Shown here: piece by piece, positions 10,565-23,694 of the stretch
Position numbering within the stretch: position 1 is the first letter of the stretch
Layout of the letters: each line of letters starts with the position of its first letter
Assembly (NCBI GenBank): GCA_037447605.1
Contig: CM074807.1
Span: 2,727,568 to 2,791,567 of the forward strand
Length of the DNA stretch: 64,000 nucleotides
Reading direction: 5' to 3'
Origin: Zygnema circumcarinatum
Lineage: Eukaryota > Streptophyta > Zygnematophyceae > Zygnematales > Zygnemataceae
The notes under the pieces: generated by a model
Told to the model about the DNA's origin: nothing
Database searches by the model: none
Seen by the model: the letters and a program-made list of their open reading frames with translations, nothing else
Program-made: the position numbers and the translations under genes

Positions 10565-13500
10565 ATGGTCGAAGTGAGGGAGGCTTGTAAGTATGGACTG
10601 CAGTGCTATAGGCAAAACCCGGAACATCTAGAGAGGTATTCTCATGGGGGAGATGCTTGTAGGGAGATGCAACAAGCGGAAAGCTCAGGCATCGATTCTA
10701 AGACATCTGAACGGACTAATCCAGAATTAATGGGAAACCGAGCCGTTTCTGAAAGAGGAAAGGATGGGATAGATGAACCTGGATATAACACACTGCACAT
10801 GTTTGTAAAAGGGCGCGAGTCTAGTGAGCTTGGCGCCAACCTAGGAGTGAACATTTCTGAAGTTGATTATCAGCAGGAACGTAAGGGGAGTTACATCAGT
10901 GTGCCTGAGAAAGTCCTCACTGGAGACTCTCCCAAACCGGAATGTAGTGGGAGCTTCAAAGTCGTAGGCTCAGGAGATGGCAAGTTCTCGAGTACACAGC
11001 CGCGAGACTCCATCCAACAGCTGCCAGAACCAATAAGAGGAGGACTTTCTCTATTGCAGGAAAAGCCGCTTGTGGTTCTTTTGGGAGGGCCACCCGGTAG
11101 TGGTAAAAGCACATTTTGCGAAAGAATGATGAAGAATGCTTTGCGTCCATGGACAAGAATTTGTCAGGTAATGCATTTTTTGGCTATTGTTGGCCACCGC
11201 CTTCATGAGAACACTATTTGATTTTAAGGAAACGATTTTGGGAACTTCAATTTTTCATATGGCCTTGAATTTCAGTTTTTACTCTGTGTTAAACGCGTTG
11301 GACAACCATTACTCTGGACGGTTGCATGTACACGAAGCGTATTAGTTCTTTCCGTATGCTTCACAACTCCGATATCTCTCATACTGTATTCTCATGCCTT
11401 TCCAACTTCTTCAAAGCCGTCGTGTCCCCAGGACTTCATTGTGCACCAGCAACGAGCATTAGTACAAATGCGGGGTGTGCCTTGTTTTTTCACCTCAAAA
11501 GCGGGTTATATCTGCGTACAATCTGCCGCTAGCTTTCCATCTGAAATGGACTGAGTGTTTGCAGTGATGGCTGTGCTGCAGGATGTCATTGCAAATGGAA
11601 AACGAGGGAGTCGGAAGCAGTGCTTAAAGTTTGCAAAAGCTGCTTTATCTTCTGGAAATTCTGTGCTGATCGATCGCTGCAATATGAATGTCGAGCAGCG
11701 TGCTGACTTTGTGACTTTGGCTGCGAACATGGATGCGGAAGCGCATGCAGTTTTTTTTGGCCTTCCTCTCAGAGTGTGCATCGCCCGAGCGACAGAACGG
11801 CGATCACACGAGGGGGGGTTAGAGGTGATTGCTGAAGCTCAGCTACAGTCAATGGCTGAATTTCTTAAGACTGTCTACCGGGCTGTAGAGAGCTGAATTC
11901 GTGTTGGAGGCAGTTTTGGGCGTTGTGGTCACGCATTTTCTCGATGGGGAACAGACTCCGGCAAAAAATGGTTAGAGTTGAAGCTGATGGAAGAGAATGC
12001 AAGGTCTGCTGTTCTGCTATTCCTGACCACGACTTCACTCTTCCTTTCAGAGTTTCTCGTTATTCTATTCTAAGAACTGAATGGGGCTGGAAGATTGTTG
12101 TGTGGCAACTTGCTATGCAGCCTTTCGGCTGGATATGCCTCGACCTCGACTGAACAGATAATGTTTGACTGTGATGTTCCGGCAGGGACCAACAGCGGAA
12201 AGGATTGTGAGAATGACACATCGAAGTCGGTGCTTTCCAGTTCTAGAAGAGGGCTTTCACAGAGTCACTATTTGTCAATCTGATAGTGAGGTTGATTCTA
12301 TCATGAAGCTTTATAAGCAGCTCACACCGAATGATAAGCTACCAGGCGGCATTCATGGGACCCTTCCAAAGGTGGGACAGACTCGAATGAAGAAGCCAAA
12401 CCAGTCAGGCAACCTTTCAGGGTCTCCTCCTGGGGTGGGTTGCGGACTTGTAGGAAGTAAAAATAGTGGTGGAGTGAAGAAGATCAAGATCATGCAGGAA
12501 GAAAGAGACTGCGGACACGATCAGCCTGGAACTATGGGTATTCAATCAAATCATCCAGTTCTTTTTGTGAAGGGACGTGACCGGAGGACTTGTGCTGGCA
12601 AGGACGCTGAGCAGAGTGAAGGAAACAAACGAAGTGGTGGAGGCGACAGTCAGCACGGTGGTGTAAGGAATGATGATCAGCAGGCTCAGCCACTGGCTGC
12701 TACAGAAAGCGATGATCAGCAGGTCATATCCGGAGGCCGCTCCTAATTTTTTATGTATGTGCTGCTTTGCTTGAAATGAAACATGTGAAGTACAGAGGTC
12801 TGTTAACATCCACATAGTTTTTGTTGGAACACAAAAGACATGAGCCTCAGACAAAGAGACTATTTATAACGCAACATATTCACACCTGACATGGCTGGCA
12901 TTCAGGCTGTAAACTCATTTCCTTTATTCTCGATATCACACTTTTTTCTCCAGTTCATTCAGATTTCACGTCACTTATTTGAGGATCAGCATAAATCCCC
13001 ATTTCAAAGGCCATATCTCCTTGTTTTTCTCTGATTATTCATCCCATGACTTCCCACGAACTCAAGTGAAGTAATCGTGTAGTCCAATAAAAATGGCTGG
13101 ACAAGTGACCCTTGCGTCTGGTATTGCAGACATGTGGCTTTCCCAATACCACCCTGGTTTCTGAAAGTCAACGTGCCTCAGGGCGCAACGCGACGATTTC
13201 CTTTCTCGCTTTTCCATCTCTCTCCACTTCCACTTTCAAGTTTGACCACGAGAAGGCGGCTTCTGTCATTGTTGAAGAAGCAAGCGAGTTTCTGGAAGAC
13301 AAGCGACATGAAGGGTTGGGGCTTGTGTTGGTGGACCTGGCCCCCAATTCGTCTATGCTCACAAAGGTTGGTAACATGGCGCGGAAAAGGAAGCTGGATT
13401 CACTTCGTTTTCAGCTCTTTGCGGGGGATATTACTAAATTGCGCTCTTTGGGAGGCCCCCCATGCCATGTGATTGCTAATGCGACCAATCGGTAAGCACC

Positions 13501-15590
13501 AGCAGGATAATTCATTCCAGAGGGTCGTTTGTAATTTTTGTTGAATTATGTCGAGATAGGTTTCCTCCTGCATTATTGACTGTCCAGAAGTGAGGTAGGA
13601 TCGTGTAAGTGTAATCAATAAGCGGTGCGCTTCTTGGACTGCTATGGTAATGCAGAACAAGATTGCGGTATCAGAAGTAGCATTTGTTGGCTGTTTTGGA
13701 GCAGGACGTTAAAGGAAGGCGGGGGTGGAGTAAATGCGGCCATCCACGCTGCAGCAGGACCGGAGTTGGTGCAGGCCACAAAGCAGAAGGCACGAACCAT
13801 CTCTACTGGATCATCGTTGGCTGTTTCACTCTCACCATCAAATCCTTTGCGGGCCTCTGAAGGAATCACGCATATAATTCATGTTCTTGGGCCCAACATG
13901 AACCCACGTCATCCAGATTGTCTGTCCAATGACTACATGGAGGGCGTGGACCTCCTTCATTCTGCCTACCGGTCACTTTTTGCTACTTTTGCTGAGGTTT
14001 CGAAGGAGGACAGCAATGCGAGCGACGAGAGATTGGTTACATCTGTAATTGTCTCAGAACCCAGCCAACTGTCACTTAGTGCTGGAAGCAATTTACAGGC
14101 AGGACAATCGAATCACCAAACTGTGGAATCGAGAGAATTGGAGAGGAATAAGCTCCCATCGAACGCGTTTGATGTTTTGATGCATGCCTCTAAAAGAAAA
14201 GGGGCCTGGAATCAAGAAGTCGGTGGTACAAGCAAGCGCGTGCAAGGGGGAGAAATTGGAGCACAAGGGAGGAAAACGGTTGAAAACCGATTACAACATG
14301 AATCCTTGGCAGGTGGATCTACTGGGGTACAAGTTGAATGTTCTGAAGAACCTACTGTAGACACCAATACCTTTGGCAGGACCATCAGCTTGTTAACTGG
14401 AAAGACCCACATCCATACTGAAGTAACAGGTATGCAGAGCTCAGGGCAGGGAAGTGCTGGAGGAGAATGTGCAATACCAGGGCTTGAGAGCAGCAATCGT
14501 GAAGCTGCCGCCTCTGCTGATATGAAGCAACAGCATGGAAAGGTTCGATCAACACAGGGAGGAGAGCAAGTAGAGCCAGTCAATTATCGGTCGGGAGGTG
14601 GAAGCAATGATGCCGGATTTGAAAGTGGAATGCATGGACGATCAGGAAGAATAGGTGAAGGAAGTGGGGACGAGGATGACGGTGGGGGTGACAGAAAACG
14701 CACAGTTGGTGGTGGAGGCTGGGCAGACGGGCTGCGGGACATTGCGCTACATCCTGAACGGCATAAGGAAGCTGTGCTTGAGTGGGATGACAGGGTAGTG
14801 ATTATCAAGGACCTTTACCCCAAAGTGAGTCCTTGCAGGCAGTGATGAATTCAGGCACCGTCCGCGCTTTAATTGTTTATCACATTCTCCATGTTTTATA
14901 GTTTGGAAGTGAATACGTGTGAGCTTGTTTTGAGAGTAAGCTAACCCCATGTTGCTTTCCAGGCTAAACGCCATGTACTGGTGATCAGTCGAGAAAGCGG
15001 ACTTGATCGTATTTCCGAGGCTGGAAGAGGGCACTTGCCATTACTTCGTCACATGGAGACATTAGGTTCCAAATGGGCAGCCACTTATCAAGAAACAGAT
15101 CCATCCCTAAGATTTCGGCTTGGTTACCACTTAGTAAGCTTCAGATCTCTTTGATTTTCTTTCGGAACCTGCCCAGGTGATTGCCTGGTTATGCTCGATG
15201 TTCAGTATTCTCATTATGTTACATGCTTTGCCAGCCTTTGTCGGTGGTCTGGAACTGACAAATATGTGACTCTCCATCTACTCGATGTGCCCTTCGATCT
15301 TCCAGGACCCGTCCATGAGACAGCTTCACCTCCACGTGATCAGCCAAGATTTTGACTCTGCCCACTTGAAGAATAAGAAGCATTGGAACTCTTTCACCAG
15401 CCCTTTTTTCCTTGACTCGAAAGCAGCTTTGGCAATAATAGAGCAGAATGGGCGAGGCCCTTTTCTCAAGAAAGGGGAGGCGGAGGCCTTGTTGAAGCAG
15501 GCTCTGCGATGTCACAGGTGCCGCGGGGTGCAGCCAAACATGCCGCGGCTGAAGACACATATCAAAATGTGCTCTGCATCCGCTCAATAG
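10565..15590 (+). CDS. APTX: Plant aprataxin-like protein: PBZ, P-loop kinase, macro, HIT and zinc finger domains (7 exons)
   Basis: Predicted DNA strand-break end-processing enzyme; the HIT domain of aprataxins removes 5'-AMP from aborted ligation. Exons: 10565–11167, 11582–11824, 12186–12722, 13130–13491, 13705–14824, 14963–15133, 15306–15590; 3321 bases, 1106 residues, phases consistent. Residues 8–27 are a poly(ADP-ribose)-binding zinc finger of C-x5-C-x6-H-x5-H form (CKYGLQCYRQNPEHLERYSH). A Walker A motif GGPPGSGKST lies near 174 in a polynucleotide-kinase-like fold (IDRCN, HEGGLE). A macro domain follows (GDITKL, NATNR, GGGGVNAAI, HVLGPNMNP, about 480–690). The HIT domain has LHLHVISQDF near 1019, the first His of the triad being Gln as I recall for plant homologues. 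The C-terminal finger has C1081, C1084, H1097 and C1101. The macro-to-HIT linker is unusually long, about 230 residues. Arabidopsis bHLH140/APTX shares the order from the P-loop onward. Confidence 0.95.
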
Positions 15591-17080
15591 GACTGTGTCT
15601 CTTTAGATGGGGTTCTTATTCTGTGTGTACAGGCTGCTCCTAGAGGGATGTGATTTGAGTGTGCCTGGGGGAGATGGGAATCATAGGCTGAGCCTCACCA
15701 GGCTTTGGTGGGCATGGTCGTCTCTGTTTGAGGAAGCCATGCGTTAGCTGTTTATAGGGTTAATGACAATAGTCTCTACTCTCTAGGGTGGTTAATTTTC
15801 AGTGTGAATGAACACTCCTATCAACACCTAAAAACTTTTTCGATGGAAACAGCAACAGAAGTTGTGCTTGAGACTTTATGACTCCTACACAAAGCTTAGC
15901 TTCGTGAAATAAAGCAAGAAAGTGATGCACTGGGGCAATTGTCATTCCGGATTCGAAACATGGAGGTTTTGCGCTATGGTCTGGAAACAGAGGCACTGTA
16001 TTGGTAGCCGACAATGATGTGGGGAAAGCTACTGTTGCCTTGCGTATGCGTGCACGCCCTGAGGGCAAGAAAACTCATGCAGGGCAGAAAATGTATAAGA
16101 CAATGCGTGAAGGAAGCAAGAAGCGCAGTACCATCCTCCACCCCTTCCCCTTGCGGCCATTGTCCCGTGCTCACAAGTTGGCATGTGCTGTGGGGCTCGA
16201 GGGAGCTGTCAGCTGTCGGAAAGTGGGTGCCATCCATGTCCCCCAATTCGCCAATCTGCTGCATTCGACGCTCGGATCCAAAACCAATCTTCATGAGATC
16301 AATGCCACAACTTTTGGTAATGTTCGTCTTCCGAAAAATTCCGACAAATGCACATTTGTTCATCAGAAGGACGAAGGCAGTTCGTGCGCCGAAGTGTGAA
16401 TATATTTGGATGGCCGAGTTGAGAAGAGGAAAATGGCATTGATCTCACGATGGCGAGGATGCCATCAAATATACATGCACAAAAGCAGCATGGGAAACCA
16501 CGAGGGACTGGTCGCAAAGGACCCAAGCACAAACGAACTCCCCCCCGTGTTGGGGTTGTGAGCTCGAGCTCAGGGAGCCTTCCTCAGTTGTGACAGCACC
16601 GCTTTTGTGAGGTCAATGCCACATCCATCCCTTCCTCTTCCTGTAAACAAGAAGGTGCGGCTCTCAAAGTCTCAAAGCGTTCCTTCAGGGAGAACGACGC
16701 GCTTCTAGATTGAGCGGCAAGAATTAGAGTGAAAGAGGGGAGAACGTTGGAGGAAGCTTTAAGTGAGAGGCGGGTCTGAGGAGAGAGCATAGGAGCCATA
16801 GGTGCGCTAAAGAAACTGGTGGGGAAGAGAGTGCAAGCGCAAGAGGAGGGGAGAGGGGAGTGAGTTACGCGGGGAAGTGGGAGCGAGGGAGAAGCGAGAG
16901 AACGAGGGAAGAGCGAGGGCTATACGGTAGAAGGTGGTGCTTTTGAGAGGTACGAAGAGGTTTGCAGGACGCACGGGAGGGGAGGCGGGCATCGCATGGC
17001 ATCTGAGGAGGGTGTGGGACGGTCATCTTCTTCCAACCACGGCTTGGGTGCGCCATCGCGCTGCAGGAAACGCCCTGGCC
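15591..17080. other. Intergenic region between aprataxin-like and organellar polymerase genes
   Basis: Contains the 3' UTR of the upstream gene and promoter and leader of the polymerase. No further gene is recognised. One copy of the dispersed MARPSNVHGQ repeat lies at 16429–16593. From about 16730 to 16960 the sequence is purine-rich (GAGGGGAGAGGGGAG). Confidence 0.6.
16429..16593 (+). repeat. Dispersed repeat family copy A with small ORF
   Basis: About 110 bases from GGAAAATGGCATTGATCTCA to CCCAAGCACAAACG match copies at 27722, 33485 (inverted) and 60265 (inverted). An ATG at 16450 opens a 47-codon frame to a TGA at 16591–16593. Its start (MARMPSNIHAQKQHGKP) and basic motif GTGRKGPKHKR are shared with copies B and D. 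Function unknown; it could be a transposon-derived first exon. Confidence 0.75.
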
Positions 17081-20000
17081 ATGGCCGCCGGGGCTTCTGG
17101 AAGCACCTCGGCTGCCGCCTTTCTGCCTCGGGGCCGTTCAGGAGGGCTCGCGCAGTTTAGCAGAGCCATGGCGGGGAGAGCCCTGCCAGAGCCGCGTGAC
17201 GGGCAGTAAGTGTTCTGCAGGCTTTTCGCACCTACGGTTCAAGGAACGTGTTCTGAAGTGTAATTCAAGCGAAGGTCAGGGTCTGAATTATAGGGTTTGG
17301 TGCTGTTTTGAGTCCTAAGGTTGGCTTAGAAGCATGTTTGGCGAGCACGTTTCGATTGCAATAACTTGTCATTGGTATTGATGTCTCCATAATAACAAGC
17401 CATGCCATTTCTTCCCATGTTTCATTTTAGTTGCTTTATCCGTTTTTATGATTCACTACTTTCAAATACCTTCACAATGACCATCCTGTCGCTCCTGGTT
17501 GATGGTGTAGCAGGTCTAATTTTCAAAATTCAGATGAATCACAGTCCACGGCGAATGGAAACAGGAATTGGCTGCAAAATTTGGAGAAGCCAACCCTTCG
17601 ACCTTCACGGAGCCCACTACTAGATACCAATAGACTGTCAATTGCCCCTGTCACAATATCGAAATTTTATGAGCCCAACTCCACAGCAAGACTGTTGGGA
17701 CAACAAAGGGATAAGGGAAGAGTTGTGAAAGGAATTGGGCAAGAATTTAGAAGCCAGAATCCAAGAGGGCAGTTCTGGGCTTCTGGGCCAGAAGCCTCAG
17801 GGAGATCAAAACAGACGCCGAGGCCACTTGTTCGTATCCTTTACGATACTAACTTGTTGAGGAAAAAGATTCTTGAAAGCCGTGAGCACCTTCTTGAAAT
17901 GGAGAGTGCTGATTCGCGCAGAGAGCAAATCACAACTCCAACTCCTAGTTTTAGCACAGTAGAGAATGCATATAGAAGAAAGAAAGAAAAGAAAGAAAGA
18001 AAAGAAGAAGAAGAAGAAAGGGAGAGGGTTCCGATGAATGGAAATAATTGGGGAAGAAGGAGAACAGAAGCAGAGGAGAGAGACTGGGCCGCGAAAGCTT
18101 TGCTTCCGCCATCACTTACTGCAGATGAAACAAAATTGAATGTCGAAACGTCGAACCAGTTAGGAGCTCCAAAGACACGTCCGAGGAGGGAGATAGTAGC
18201 GCTCAAGTTGGATATCCCACCCCCCGAATCAGCGAGGCTGGAACAAGGTGAAGACACTAACTCCAAGAGTATGAGGCAACGGGGGAGCATGGGGGATGAG
18301 GAAAACAGGAGAGAACTTGGAGGGAGTACGAAGGAAGAGCTGAACGCTGATAATGGGGACAACGATGCTACAACAAGAGAAGACTCGGAACACATGATGC
18401 CGATGGACCAGGCAAGGGTGGAGCTGAAGCCCCGTCCAAATGAGTCTGTGTTAATCGTGGAGACAGCAGAGGATGCTCACAGAGTTGCACAGCTGCTCTT
18501 GAAGGAGCATCGCCACAGAATTCATGCCTGTGATACAGAGGTGCGTAGTGAGCCGGATTCAACAGTCTTGGGCATTATGTTTGTTGACTAACAGCCAAAG
18601 GACTCCGACGAAGTGTTTGTGTGCATCAGCACTCTGCAAGTCGTGAGTATTTTGCTGCTGAATTAAATGGATTGTGTTGATAATTGACATTGTTCAGGTA
18701 ACTGGTATAAATTTGAAAAAGGAGAGCCCGGTTGGGCACGGTCGCCTGGTATGCTTCTCCATATATTGTGGGCCAGGAGTGGATTTTGGAGATGGCCATA
18801 GCTGCATCTGGGTGGATGTTCTTGGTGGAGGAGAGGGTACTCTCAAAGCATTCCAGCCCTACTTTGAAGACAAGGAGGTGAAGAAGGTACGTTTGTGCTA
18901 TGCTGGCCTTTCTTCTCTCTTTTTTCTGTGCCTTATTTCCGGCAGGAGGGCGGGTGTTTGTAAATAACGTACAAGATTTTGATGCTCCCGTGAAGCAACT
19001 GCTGTTTTTCAAGCATGAATATTATCAGAAACGTAGCTTCTGATGAAGGAATGAATGATTCGGTTTGCAGGTATGGCACAATTACAGCTTTGACTACCAC
19101 ATTCTCGCGAACCACGGAATTAGAGCGCAAGGTTTTTATGCAGACACCATGCACATGGCTCGCCTGTACGACACATCGCGAAAGGGAAAGAGCGGAGGAT
19201 ACACGCTTGAAGCTCTCACGAAAGAAAGACAGGTTATGAATGGAAGCAAGAATAGAGCGGGCTTGCAAGATGTATGGGACGATGAGGAAGTTCTCAAGCC
19301 CAAACGATCCTTGAAGGAATTGTTTGGAGTGAAGCAAAAAAAGAAAAATGGTATTGAAGGCAAATTGGTAGTGGTGCCTGCCATTTCGGCCATCCAGGTG
19401 AACATGGTTCTACCACTTCACCAAATGATAACCACATTTCTTCCTAGTTGTCTCAGGACTTTATTGTACCAGATTGCTTCATAGAACTCCTTAACCATTT
19501 TGCAGAATCCCACTAGAGGCTGGGCAAACAGTTTGACCACGTGAAACTCCTTTTCCCGTTTCCCTTCTTATTTTTCTCTTTATACAGTCGTGAGTCAATT
19601 TTTGCTGTCCCGTTGTTTTCCAGGAGTGAGTGTACCCCTTTAAGAGAGACCCTTACCTTGTTCTGAACCCACCTTGGGGTGTTGGGAGAGCGGCAGACTG
19701 ACTCCAATGAACGTTCAAATTGGATCGACTACTCCACATTCGACACTGTCAGCACTTTCCTCCTATGGCGCAGCTTGCAGCGGAAACTCAATGACATGTC
19801 TGAAAACAAGTGGAGCAGCCTATACTCAGAGGAGCAGGGCACCCTGTACGACTTCTACCAGCGCTATTGGCGGCCCTTTGCCGAAGTTCTGATAGGAATG
19901 GAGAGGGAGGGGATGCTGGTCGACCGCGACCATTTGGCAGCCATGGAGAGGAAGGCTCGGCAGCAGCAGGTTGCATCCGAGGAGAGTTTCAGGAAGTGGG

Positions 20001-23000
20001 CAAAGAAGCAGTGCCCCGAAGCAGAGTTCATGAACGTGGGGAGTGATGCGCAGATTCGGCAGCTGCTGTTTGGGGGCTGTGAGAATCCGTGCGACTCATC
20101 CTCAACTCTTGCAGAGAGAGGCTCAGAGGGAGGGGTGGAGTTTTTGCCAGTGCTAGAAAGCATCTGGTTTTGTTTGTGTGTATGGGAGTGTAGGGATGCA
20201 TTAGGTGAAGGTCACAGGTTGGGTTGGGGTGCTTGGAAATCAGTAGGGAGGGGCAGTGAAGGTTGCAGTGATTGATTTGGGGCAATGTGTGTGGTAATGT
20301 AGATGCAGCACATTGGCATTTCTGAATGTAGCTTGCCAGTTGTTTCAAGGGGGGGACAGGAGACACTCTATTGCATGGCATAACGGGTGAAATTGGAATG
20401 CCCGATGATTCTTTCGTTCTATCAGTTAGGCGCGGAAATGCTTTTTTTCGAGAATCTGGTTTTTGCGAATTCCTTAATTAGTACACTAACCGGAGTTATG
20501 GAGGAAGATGACAGGTAGGTAAGTTGCCCACAACTGTGTGCCACGACTGAAGATAGTCTGCTTACAGCACACCTCTACTGGATGCAGGAAGCTCAAAGCC
20601 TGTTTGCTGCAGAAACGGGTGTTCAAAGTTCCGAATACGACGGGGTTCATTGAGGAGGGGAAGAAAAACCCCAAAAAGATGCGCCCCATCACTCTACGAC
20701 GCATTGAATCCAACCTTCCGGAAGATCAGAGAACTGCATCAGGATGGCCCACAATAGGCGGTGCTATTCTCAAGAGGCTGGCGGGGGTATCCTTTGATTA
20801 TACAACACTGGAGGAGGAGGAGGAGGAGGAGGAGGAGAGTGACAGTTCGGATAAGGGGGACTTTACGACAGATTCAAATTCTGATACTGAGAGGAATGGT
20901 AGCCATGGACAGGGAATTGAGAACGATGTGGCTTTAAATGTCGCAGAGGCAGGGGAGGATTCGGAATCTGTTGTTGGATTGGGTTCTGTAGTTGAGTTGG
21001 CTGCAGTGAATTCAGGGAGGAGCTTAAATCAGAATGGAGGAAGAGTATGGTGGGATATTGAGGCGGGGGATGGGGAGTGGACAGATGAGGAAGTCTCTGC
21101 GTTAGGGAATGCATCTGTTAAGGACCGGGAAAAATTGTTGGAGCTGAGAGGGAGAGAAGCGCGAAATGCGTTGGTCCAAGCAGGTGGTTTCTCCACGTAT
21201 GTGAGAGCTTGGGGCGGTAGATTTATGGCTCAGTTGATGGAGAAACAGCAGGGTGCATATGAAGGTGATGTTGTTTTAGGACGATCCTCATGTGAAAAGG
21301 TGCAGAAGGAAGCGCTACGTGACACTTCTGCGGAAGGAAACACCGTGCGTGCTCTTAAAGAAGAGACTCGTGACAACGTTGACAACACCATAAGCAATAG
21401 GCAGGACGACATTGCAAACGAGTTAAGGAAGTGTGAGGAGGAGCAGCGTGATATGCTTAAGTATGGCAAGGCGTATGAGGCTTTTGGGAAGGGAATGAGA
21501 GGGAGAGAGGCATGTTGGGCGTTTGCGGCATTGGTTGAAGTGGCTGCCATCAACACGCTCATATCCAACTTCCTTCTCCCACTCCAGGTAGGCATTGCAA
21601 CAAACCGCTGCGAAGGAAGATAAGTTGTCACTTTGTTTTCCCATCGTAGCACATGGGTTTGTATATGTAAGTGGCATCAAGCCTGTATTGGTGAATGGCA
21701 TTCAAGCTGGCAACCTGATCAAATATATGAAGTTAGTTCTGATGCAGTATACATTCTGCTGCATTTGCAGGGAACTGACATAATGGGGCCTACGAAAAGA
21801 GTGCACTGCTCTCTCAACATCAATACAGAGACAGGTCGTTTGTCTGCTCGGAAGCCAAGTCTGCAGGTATGGGTATAGATTGGACTGACAATGAGAAGTG
21901 TGAGAGACGGAGAGCCTCTGCATATGTCCCCTGTTGTGAGAGAATGCAAGTCATTATATGAGAAACCTTTTTTTGAGTATGCTGATTCACAGAGCAATTT
22001 TTTCCTCATGACATCCATTGTCTGAAGCTTCTGATCTCCACAACCAGCACAAGTGATCTGAGAGATTATTTGTTGGAAGGACTTGTGCAGAACCAACCGG
22101 GCATGGAGAAGGATCGCTATTACATTCGCAAAGCCTTTACGGCGGCAGAAGGCTGTGCTTATGTTGTCGCTGACTATGGGCAGGTAAGCAATTTTTGTGC
22201 CAATGGATCCATTCATGTATACCTCATTTCAATACTCTACGTCGTCTGGTTGACGGAGTCCCCAACTTGACATCCTTCTTGCCGTAACTGTTTGGGAGCC
22301 AAAGTTAGAGAAACGAGACGTGTTGTGAACACTTATCCAGGAAGTAAAGCTACAACCGAGTTGACATTTCTTATGGGCAACTGTTTGGCAGCTTGAGCTG
22401 CGATTGCTCGCCCATCTTGCGAAGTGCAAGAGCATGCTGGAGGCTTTTCGGGCAGGAGGAGACTTCCATTCACGAACAGCAATGAACATGTATGTGAATG
22501 TGAGGAAAGCAGTCGATGCGGGAGAGGTCCTGCTCGAGTGGGACCCACAGCCTGGGCAGGAGAAACCACCAGTGCCTCTGCTGAAGGACAGGTTTCGGGC
22601 AGAGCGGCAGAAGGCCAAAATGCTCAACTTCTCTATTGCCTATGGGAAAACGGCTATGGGGATTGCCAAGGACTGGAAGGTGAAGCTCTCCTATACTCAC
22701 ATGTGTGAATCAACCTGAAAGAGGGTGAAATTTATGAATTTGACTTTGGTTTTGACAATTGCCACGTTTGGGAGGTTGTAGGTGTCGAAACTTGAGGCAG
22801 AAGCAACCCTTGAACTGTGGTATAGAGATCGCCCCGAGGTTCGGCAATGGCAGCAGGAGAGAGTTGAAGAGGCGAAAAGGACGAACCGGGTGCATACATT
22901 ACTTGGAAGGCCTCGCCATCTGCCCGAAATTAATTCGGACAAGCTGCACATTGCTTCTCACTATGAGAGAGCGGCTATTAATACTCCCGTCCAGGTGAGC

Positions 23001-23694
23001 CGAGTTCTGCACATGTGGTATGGATGTTCGGAGAATGAACGAATGGCAGGATCGACCTTGTCTCTATGATGTAAGGGAACAAAAAGCTAGAAATGAAAAG
23101 TTGCATACTGCCAGACAGCGACACTTATCACATCTTAGGAGCTGCATATTGATGCAGAAAGGGGTGTACATGTCCATGATGCATCAAAATGTATGCTTAA
23201 TGTGACTTTCCATTGTGGTACATCGGAAGCATGTAAAGTGAAGCTTTGTCCATCTTATTGACCTTTTAAGGTTGGTTGAGGCGGCTGCAGGGCAGCGCTG
23301 CAGATGTAGCCATGCTTGCAATGCTGAGACTGAACGCTAGTGAGGAGCTGGCAGCTCTTGGCTACAAACTGCTGCTTCAGGTGAGGGGAAGCTTCTCTCT
23401 TCATCACACACAAGGTGTAGAAAAGCTTCTAACGCACACGTTGGGGCCGTAATGTGTATCTGTTGATGCTGCATGGCCTGACTGGAGTGAAGAGTGGAGT
23501 TGCCACAGGTCCACGATGAAGTCATTTTGGAGGGCCCTGCGGAGCATGTAGAAAGGGCCCAAGAGCTTGTTGTGGACTGCATGGCGCATCCCTTTCCAGA
23601 ACAGCCGGGCGACTTTTCTTCGGGGAAAAATTGCCTCTTGGTGGAACTCGTGGTGGACGCCAAGCACGCCCAGGACTGGTATTCTGCAAAGTGA
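17081..23694 (+). CDS. POP: Plant organellar DNA polymerase, family A, with 3'-5' exonuclease (12 exons)
   Basis: Replicative and repair DNA polymerase of plastids and mitochondria, homologue of Arabidopsis POLIA/POLIB. Exons: 17081–17205, 17565–18540, 18698–18886, 19071–19397, 19697–20088, 20588–21587, 21771–21866, 22091–22183, 22392–22679, 22782–22994, 23291–23380, 23509–23694; 3975 bases, 1324 residues, phases consistent. The first 42 residues, rich in Ala, Ser and Arg, look like a transit peptide. Exonuclease motifs are ACDTE (near 363), WHNYSFDYH (near 431) and WIDYSTFD (near 549). Polymerase motif A is VADYGQLELR (near 1061), motif B RQKAKMLNFSIAYGKT (near 1137) and motif C VHDEV (1264–1268). 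Two poorly conserved insertions make it longer than Arabidopsis: residues 45–345, and an acidic stretch in exon 6 that includes a Glu run from a GGA repeat at 20811–20838. The start at 17081 is the first in-frame ATG; the exon 1/exon 2 junction is the least certain. Confidence 0.93.
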
